NCBI GenBank assembly: GCA_022702705.1
Contig: CM040424.1
Location: forward strand, 143,287,165-143,351,164
DNA length: 64,000 nt
Direction of reading: 5' to 3'
DNA from: Papilionanthe hookeriana x Papilionanthe teres
Taxonomy: Eukaryota; Streptophyta; Magnoliopsida; Asparagales; Orchidaceae
Below the pieces are notes generated by a model that made no database searches, was not told the DNA's origin, and worked only from the letters and a program-made list of their open reading frames with translations. Below, piece after piece: positions 57,159-64,000 of this stretch (position 1 is its first letter; every line of letters starts with the position of its first letter). The translations under genes were made by a program, and so were the position numbers.

Positions 57159-58435
57159 TGTTGTCATTCAACTTCCTGAAAGTGATGGAGATTCACTGGT
57201 AAGGGACTGCCGGTATGTAATGCTTTGACACATCCGCACGGTTTCCTTACAGTACGAGGATAGAGCCTACTAGTAAAGGTACCTTCACTGGGGCTCATAA
57301 TTCTCCAGGGCCTACTATCCGGAGTTTTGTCCTGAACATGATGTTGCATTAATTAATAAATGATACTATGCAGAAAGGCCTCACAAAATCATGATGCTCT
57401 TTGTGGGGTGGAATGTAGTCCCCCTCCTCTTAAATGTTGATGATGCAGCTATTGGGTACACAATCAGCAGGTAATACTCACCAAGATACCATCCGCTCAA
57501 TCATCCTCATGATCAATACTGGCATTGGGTCCACTTTATCATGGCAGAGTATTCCCTGGCAGGTTTCCCTTGCTGTCCTTTACAAGATTGTAACAACATC
57601 CGAATTGGATTGTGATTCTTCCTTGCCTCGCTTCAACTTATGTGGCTCGGAGTATGTCCTGTCACGTGCGGCCTTGGTCTCTTTGATCGAAGACACATTC
57701 TACGATCTTAATCTACTCATAGTAGGAGAACACATCTGTGTGTAACTCCAAGCCTTCCAAGATGTTGACGTACTTTCCCTGTAATCTCTGAACTCAAAAT
57801 CTTACCTCTGCATCTTCTGGATTCTCTCCAACTTATGCTTTGAAAAGACCTAGAACTGTCAGGACCACGTGACATATTGTGGGATGTATGGCTCCTCACT
57901 TGCATGTTTCCCTGCAATCATCACCACCTTGGGGGTGGTCTTCTTCACAACCTCCTCTGGAACTGCCTCTGCTATGACTCTCCTTGAGACTATCCTCCTT
58001 AGGCTATCTACATCAATTGTAGAGGTCTCATCTTTATTTTGATATGCTGCCATTTTCTTTAATATCCTGCAAATGTGGCGATTCTTATTCCTCCTTTGTG
58101 TCAGGTTCTGAGTGGCTCTCCTCTCCCCCTGAATGTCTGCAGATACGGCGCTGACGATCTTTCCCCTTGCGCCTGTTATCATTGATTTTATTCTGTTGTC
58201 TTTAGTAATATCAATTTTTCTTTTCTTCTCAGTACTATGCTGGCTTTTGTTACTGAATTTTACCACAGTCTTGCCACAGGACTCTCCTAGGTCATAGCAA
58301 TCCAAGTAGCCTTTTCGTATTCCAGCTCTGCCTGTGCAAAGTCCAGGTCGAATTTGATCAGGCCTTTACTTCAGCTTCCTTTAGTGCAAGACTCATGCCA
58401 TCTCTAAAGGTAAGGACTAGCCCGCTGTTCGACAT
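57159..58435 (-). pseudogene. ORF3-C: AlkB-domain accessory gene of Tat-C
   Basis: The start at 58435 (MSNSGLVLTFRDG) is homologous to ORF3-A, then TQRRNKNRHI and EPYIPQYVT. The AlkB domain is complete in extent at 57772-57159: VNILEGLELHTDVFSYYE, GRITIQFGCCYNLVKDSKGN, VDPMPVLIMRMIERMVSW, CVPNSCIINI, PPHKEHHDF, LRIVGPGE, ADVSKHYIPAVP and ISITFRKLNDNK. The distal iron-binding His is kept, but HxD has become HKE, and the first Arg of RxxxxxR is a stop codon (TGA). At least eight in-frame stops and several frame changes make it a pseudogene. It matches plant ALKBH9/10 proteins along the whole domain, including regions not seen in Tat-A. Confidence 0.9.
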
Positions 58436-58439
58436 CTTC

Positions 58440-58463
58440 CTGCAAGAACAAGGAAGAAATCAG
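58440..58463 (-). promoter_or_regulatory. Candidate 3' splice site upstream of ORF3-C
   Basis: CTGAT, a T/C-rich tract and GCAG, then GAAG and the start codon; the counterpart of 1298-1324. Confidence 0.5.
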
Positions 58464-58783
58464 GGGCCAAACCTAAAGGAACAAGAAAAATAACGATTTA
58501 TTTATTAATAAATTTTCTTTTCTTTATCTTTCTTTTATACATACATATATACATTTATCTTATTTTGAGATTTTCTTAGAAAGAAAAAAAATTATTTTAG
58601 AATTTAGAATTGCAAAAAAAAAATTGATTTGATTATTTAAGGTAATTTCTTTTGCATTCTGATTTTTTTTATTTTTTTTGTTATTACCCTTTTCTATTTT
58701 TGGTTCAAACCCAGTTGCACAAAATTATTATGTCAGTTTTTCTATGAGAGAAACTTTATTTCTAAAGTTCGCTCTTCGAAACA
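58464..58783 (-). other. Spacer between integrase and ORF3 (Tat-C)
   Basis: Strongly A/T-rich with homopolymer runs; no gene. It corresponds to 1325-1528 in Tat-A. Confidence 0.5.
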
Positions 58784-60000
58784 TCACATTGCGTAATACT
58801 TCTTCAAGTATCGTCCGTTGATAGGAAGCATAGGTCTTTCTCCATAACAATTCATAAGTTGGTAAGATCCTCCGGAGTAGACTTTCTCAACCACAGACGG
58901 TCCCTCCAATGTTGGTTCAAATTTACCTCCTATCTTGTGCTGTGCAAGAATAGGGCTTCTAAGAACAAGTACTGAGTCACCTACTTTAAAAGTTCTTGGG
59001 CGGACCAATATGTTGTGGGCTTGAATCATCTTAGCCTGATACAATTCCAAAATTTGTTGTGTTGAAAGTCATTTTCCTTCCAAGCTTTCCAATTCTTCCA
59101 ATTGTAATTTGGCATTTTCTTTGGTACCGATTTTGTTGGCGATGACAATTCTGAGTGACGGAAGTTGAACTTTCAAAGCAAGACAACCTCAGACTCATAC
59201 ATTAGAGTGTAAGGTTTAAACTGAGTAGGCATTCTGAACATTATCATGTATGCCCATATAGATTCTATCAACTGCTCGTTCCAGTTCCTTTTGCTATCTT
59301 CTAGAGTTTTCTTAAGGATTTGAACGAGATTTTTATTAAAAGCCTCGACCAAACCGTTTACTCTTAGGTAGTAAATTGTTGAGTAACGCTAGTCTATCCC
59401 GTGCCTTCTAACAAAATTTTTAATTTTTATACTCTTGAATGTAGACCAATTGTTTGAAATGATTCTACATAGTACCCCAAAATGGTAGATGACTTCATTT
59501 TTGAAAAACTGTAGCACATGGTGTGCTTTCACCTCTTTGAGTGGTACTGCTTTTGCCCATTTCAAAAAGTAGTCTGTTGCTACGAGGATGAAGCGATACC
59601 CTTTAGAAGCCGGAGGCTCTATGAGACCCACTATATCTGTGCCCCAACATTCAAATGGTCTGATGCGAATGTCAGATGTAGCACATTTGGAGATTGATGT
59701 AGAACCACTCCATGCACCTGGTAATGGTGATAACTTTTGGCAACCTTCATGCAGTCGGTCATCATTGATGGCCAGTAGCATCCCAGCCTTTTAATTTTCA
59801 TTTTCATCTTTAGACCCGCTGATTAGCAGCACAAAGTTATGAGTGCAATTCTTTAACAATTTTTTGAGCTTCGGACCCACTCAGGCACCTTAGCCACATC
59901 TGATCCAAAAACCTTCTATATAAGACATTGTTTATTATGGCATACGACAGTGTTCTTTTTTTGATCTGATGTGTTACTGATCTATCATCTAGTAAATTTC
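58784..60000 (-). pseudogene. Integrase of Tat-C
   Basis: The core reads WGTDIVGLIEPPASKGYRF and ATDYFLKWAKAVPLKEVKAH. The second catalytic Asp appears replaced (ISNNWS for ISDNGS). The C-terminal domain 59050-58784 has RPRTFKVGDSVLVLRSPILA and HKIGGKFEPTLEGPSVV. Frames are broken, as in the rest of the element. Confidence 0.85.
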
Positions 60001-60009
60001 CCGTTTGCA

Positions 60010-60560
60010 ATTATTCTATTAATGGCTATGGCCAATCTTCTGTAGTCTTTGTCACTGCTACAATTGTTTCTTCGTTTCCCAGTCTGTGCAATGCGTCTAT
60101 GTCAATTTGTGATAGGACTTGTTGTTCCTGAACTGTCATTTCAATGGACTCTTCTTGTAGGCATGCAAATTCCTTTGCAAGTCGGTCCAAAGCATCTGCA
60201 AGGGCAATCTCTCTTTTGGGAACCTTTTATATTGTCATGTTGGGAAATTTCTTTAGCAACTTCATTGTATATTGAAAATACTGCTCGAGCATGGGTTTCA
60301 GAATTTTGTTTTGTCAGGCAACCTATTTTATGATCAATTTCGAGTCTCCATAGATATTGATGTCAGTTATTCCCATCTGAATGGTTAATTCTAATCCAAT
60401 TCTGAGGGATTCATATTATGCTTGGCTATTCATGCACGACTATATTAAATGATAGGAATAACTTAACATTCCCCGCCTTGATGTTATAAAAATTGGTCTA
60501 ATTCCAGCCTTGCAAGGCACTATCGTTTGCAATTCCTTATCTCTTTGTGCAAATTATAAG
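60010..60560 (-). pseudogene. Archaeal-type RNase H of Tat-C (partial)
   Basis: MGITDINIYGDSKLIIK keeps the Asp-Ser pair hidden by a frame change in Tat-A, and LEQYFQYTMKLLKKFPNM follows. The N-terminal part of the domain and the whole first RNase H are missing: near 60550 the sequence jumps from the RT end to the aRNH, a loss of roughly 700 bases against Tat-A. Confidence 0.7.
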
Positions 60561-60564
60561 ATAA

Positions 60565-61600
60565 CTTTAATCTTTTTCAGATCAATTTCAATTTCATGAT
60601 ATCGGACAACAAATCCTAAGAATTTCCCGAAGGCAATGTCGAAGGCTCATTTCAAGTGATTCATCTTAAGGTTGATGTATCGTAATCGCTCGAGAACAAT
60701 TCTCAAATCATATAAGTGATCTTTTTTTAATTTACTTTTAATGACCACATCATCTACGTAATGTTTAACTTGGTTGTGTATGAGGTCATCAAAGATCTTT
60801 ATCATTGCTCGTTGATATGTTGCTCTGGCATTCTTCAATCTGAAAGGCATCACTATGTACCAGTTTACTCTAATTGTCATTCTGAAGGCTGTGAGCTTTT
60901 ATCTTTTGGTGCCATCTTTATCTGATTGTAACTCGATGATCCTTCCAGGAATGAGAAGACTTCGTGCATTGATGCATCAAATTTAGCGTTTATTAGATTT
61001 TAACTTCAATTATAACTTGTTGTTCAATCTCTAGATGTATTCTTCTTGGAGCTTGTCTTACTGGAATGGCGGTGTGATCGACCCCCAACTTGTGAACTGC
61101 CACTTTCGGAGCTAGTCCTGGCATTTTGTTGTAACTCCAGGCAAAGCAATCTTTGAATTCCATTAATAATTTGATCATGCTCTCAGATTCTTCTTTGCTG
61201 AGTAAGGAGCTAACAAAGGTTGGTTTAGGATCTTTGCTAGTCCCTAAGTTAACTTCCATTAACTCTTCTATTGTAGATTTAATCTCTTCTTCAAAATCTT
61301 GCGGAGCATCTTTGACTAGTAGATCCTCGAGGTCATCCAAAGCTTCCAAGCAATATTCATTAAGCTCGCCAGTAACAACCAATAAAATTTCGTATCATTA
61401 GTTGGCCCTACCATGCCTAATCTAAGACCATGCTTTGAATTGTGAGGTCAACTGGCATTACTCTATAATTTCTCAAAATGGTGTGATCGGTATTTCGACC
61501 ACTGTTTAGGTATAACACCCTGTTGAATTAAATTTTGAACACAGGGAGAATATCACTCAAACGGCAGTTCCATTAATTAAGTGAAGCAACATCTTATCTT
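60565..61600 (-). pseudogene. Reverse transcriptase of Tat-C
   Basis: PTFVSSLLSKEESESMIKLL, FAWSYNKMPGLAPKVAVHKL, FRLKNARATYQRAM and YVDDVVIKSK are recognisable. About 150 bases of the fingers (the PTWLANVVP block in Tat-A) are deleted near 60975. Upstream, the region with HYVQTMALTPIY precedes it. Confidence 0.85.
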
Positions 61601-62530
61601 TTTACATCATTTTTAGGGCTAGAAGAAGAAGCACCACGGTAAAATTTAATTGGCTTATCACCGCCACCATGCACTTCTTAACCACTAAACCCTTGACCTT
61701 TCTAGGGTAGATCGGGGTTAGGGCCATAGTTTGCACATAGTGGTTTATCTTGTTGTACATTGATTTGTATTCTTCATTCTTTTCATCTTATGGGGAGATC
61801 TTGAACTGAAGCTTCTTTTGATTTATCGTCATTGCTTATTTCTTAGATTCCTCCTCTTCTTTTAAACTGTCTTCCCAATCAAGGTCGATTAATGATTTCT
61901 TTTTCTCAACAATTCCATTGTTTCTTCCTCGACCTCGTCCCCGGCCTCGACCTCGGATGCGAGTTTTGGAGAAGCTTTCACCATCTCACCGTAAGGGAGT
62001 GGCGAGTAATTGTTGAACTAGAATTGAAGGATCTTCATCGTCTTGTACTTCTTTTTCTTTGTTTGGCATAGTATTTCTAGAGAAAACTGTCTTCTTTGGA
62101 GGTGCGTAGTAAGAAACGCCTTCGTGGACTCCCACTTCGTGTATGGAAAATGGCTGTAAGTCACCTTTGATGCATTGTTCTTGACCTCTTTCATAGTAAT
62201 TTATAGACTGGTGTAAAGACAATGGTATCATCCAGTTTTCATGGATCCATGGTCGACCTAATAGGGCGTTGAATGACATTTCAGAATCAATTATGTGGAA
62301 TTTTACAGTTGATCTTGCCAAATCACTGATCCTCATTGGTAGTGTTATTGATCCAAGAGTTAATTCTCCTTTTTGATTGAAACCCTTTAGTAACATTCTA
62401 TCTGCTTTGAGATCACGGGCATCAATTTTCAAATATGCTAAATTTTGAAGATTCATCACATTGATTGATGCTCTCGGATCAACTAACACCATGGAGAGCG
62501 TGAAATTTTCGATAGTGGCTGAGTTTTACA
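61601..62530 (-). pseudogene. Protease and linker of Tat-C
   Basis: The open stretch 62492-61986 begins VLVDPRASINVMNLQNLAYL: the catalytic motif has Arg for Gly (D-P-R-A-S). LGSITLPMRISDLARSTVKF and ALLGRPWIHENW follow, then YAPPKKTVFS and an acidic linker with stops. Confidence 0.85.
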
Positions 62531-62591
62531 AAGGTCGATTGTGATCGACCGTCCCAAGTAGAAATTCATTGTCCATGAAAGTAACACCGTA

Positions 62592-63353
62592 CTATTCTTT
62601 TAACCAGCAAACCTCATTTAATGAATTACTGGCCATTTGAGCTAAGCAAATCTCTAGATCAAATAAGGTCTTGATCAGAGTTTCTTTCATCTCCTTTGAT
62701 AGGACTAGAGCATCGTAGATGCTCAGTTTGGCTGGTAGCTTCTGAAGATGGGCTAGCACGTTATAATCAACTTTATTGCTCGGTTCTTCAATCTCTTCTC
62801 GAGTAGGTAATTCTTCCACTGGGGTCGACTCTTCCAGAGCAACCAAATGCTTTCCTTTATCTTTCGGACCCATTCTTGGGGGTAGGACTTTTCCACCTCT
62901 TAAATTGATTTCTATTATTTCTTCCAAATTTGGTTCTGAGTTTGCTGGTGTCTCTTCTTGAGTTGGAATTACTGATTCTTCTAGAGTCACTTCAAAATCT
63001 AAGGATTCGAGTTCAATTGTAATGGGGGATCCTCAAAATTCTCAGACGAGTTTATCACTTCCTAGACTATCGTACTCGCTTTCATTTATGTCCTCTTCCT
63101 TATCGCTAATTATGAGGTTTTGTATGATTTAAGAATTGTTATTGGGATCAAAATCGAGATTTAGATTAAGTTAGTTGTCGTTAGTTACATAATCATTAGA
63201 AATAGTCAAAATGTAGCCAACAATGTAACTCCTATCGTTATAAGACCCCGCGGGGGCAAACAGATAATCATACAGAGTCAGAGGTCCGAGGGATTTCTCC
63301 CACAGATAAGAAACAACCATCCTAGGGAATGCAGCCCCTACTATACTCTTCAA
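62592..63353 (-). pseudogene. Gag-protease linker of Tat-C
   Basis: NKVDYNVLAHLQKLPAKLSI and YDALVLSKEMKETL match the Tat-A linker. The upstream half (63353-63000) holds VGYILTISNDYVTND, also matched in Tat-A. One stop and frame changes. Confidence 0.75.
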
Positions 63354-64000
63354 TGCCTCGATCTCCTTCTCTTCTGTAGTCTTCTCCTCCTTCTCCCCTG
63401 GGGTGTCCCCTTTATTGCAATCAATATTGTCGGCTTAGCAAGTCTCAAACTCTGAATTGAAGCACACACCAAAGCGATTTGGATATGATTCAATATTTCC
63501 TTTGAAAATTTCATCCATACCGTACTCCATCCACCATTGACTGTGTACGGGTTTTCCAGAACAATAGGATTGGCTGAAATGACATTGATAGAATATCTTT
63601 GGGGCTTTCTCATGTACTCTTTCAGATCATTAAGTTCCATTTTCTGAGGTTGTTCTCAAGCCAATTCTGAAAAGTGACGGAATCTTCTATCTTGTGTCAA
63701 TGCATCCTATGGTAAGGGTAGATGATCTTTCTTATCTACTTCTTCTGGCTTTCTGGCTCCAGCAGCTAAAATTCTGCTTTCTTAATTAAGCTACAGTACA
63801 TCTTTCCTACTTCTACATCTTTGAAGGGATATACTTTCTTTAAGAGTTTCGTCATGGTACGTCTTTGTTGAGGTGGTGGTTGATTATACAACTGAGGCAG
63901 TTGTTGATTATATTTCTGTGGTAGTTGGTAACTCGGCTGAATCAGTTGATAATTCTGTTGAGGTCACTGATAACTCTGTTGATGTTGTTCAGTTTGTATT
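63354..64000 (-). pseudogene. Gag C-terminal region of Tat-C (runs off the right edge)
   Basis: At the edge is a Gln-rich linker (frames such as YQLPQKYNQQLPQLYNQ) that matches the Gln-rich segment in Tat-B gag. The knuckle region near 63690 reads PEEVDKKDH with YHRM and a damaged Cys pattern, then VISANPIVLENPY. The capsid lies outside the window. Confidence 0.75.

Larger units (their letters stand above)
56148..64000 (-). mobile_element. Tat-C: decayed Tat-type element, right end outside window
   Basis: Same gene order as Tat-A on the minus strand, from gag C-terminus (at the window edge) to ORF3, 3' UTR and the beginning of the 3' LTR. More stops and larger deletions than Tat-A show that it is older. 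Tat-B interrupts its LTR. Confidence 0.88.

Overview
The window is plant nuclear heterochromatin made almost entirely of nested LTR retrotransposons. I see no host gene, no tRNA or rRNA gene and no CRISPR array. The Ty3/gypsy Tat/Ogre-like and Athila-like lineages, the tRNA primer-binding sites, LTRs of 5 to 7.5 kb and the nesting point to a seed plant with a large genome. I cannot name the species.

Layout, from the oldest element inwards. (1) Tat-C (minus strand, 56148-64000) is a decayed Tat-type element with the order gag, protease, RT, archaeal-type RNase H, integrase, ORF3, then the first 201 bp of its 3' LTR. (2) Tat-B (plus strand, 24268-56147) lies inside that LTR. It has a 5' LTR, a PBS, ORF1, a rearranged gag and no recognisable pol; a 3' UTR full of tandem repeats; and a 3' LTR split by another insertion. 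(3) Athila-1 (minus, 18419-24267) lies in the Tat-B 5' LTR, and Athila-2 (minus, 33490-about 50490) lies in the Tat-B 3' LTR. (4) LTR-D (17884-18418) abuts the Athila-1 RNase H gene. (5) Tat-A (minus, 1-17883) lies in LTR-D and carries a 7,445-bp LTR. A solo copy of the same LTR (37361-44854, with a TGTAT target-site duplication) sits in the env-like gene of Athila-2.

The most notable content is the extra gene (ORF3) between integrase and the 3' LTR of Tat-A and Tat-C. Its C-terminal half is a clear AlkB-family 2-oxoglutarate/Fe(II) dioxygenase domain of the plant ALKBH9/10 type, the family that includes m6A RNA demethylases. It is present in both diverged elements in the same place, so the capture predates their split. 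A matching 3' splice-site-like sequence precedes the ORF3 start codon in both copies, which suggests expression from a spliced subgenomic RNA. The N-terminal part of ORF3 is related to ORF1, the extra gene upstream of gag, so the element seems to carry two diverged copies of one module flanking gag-pol.

Gag-pol would supply the particle, protease, RT with two RNase H domains, and integrase. ORF1 and ORF3 are the accessory genes. By inference ORF3 could act on methylated element RNA. All copies here are broken by frameshifts, stops or deletions. Similarity statements rest on reading translations by eye; nothing was searched or aligned by computer.
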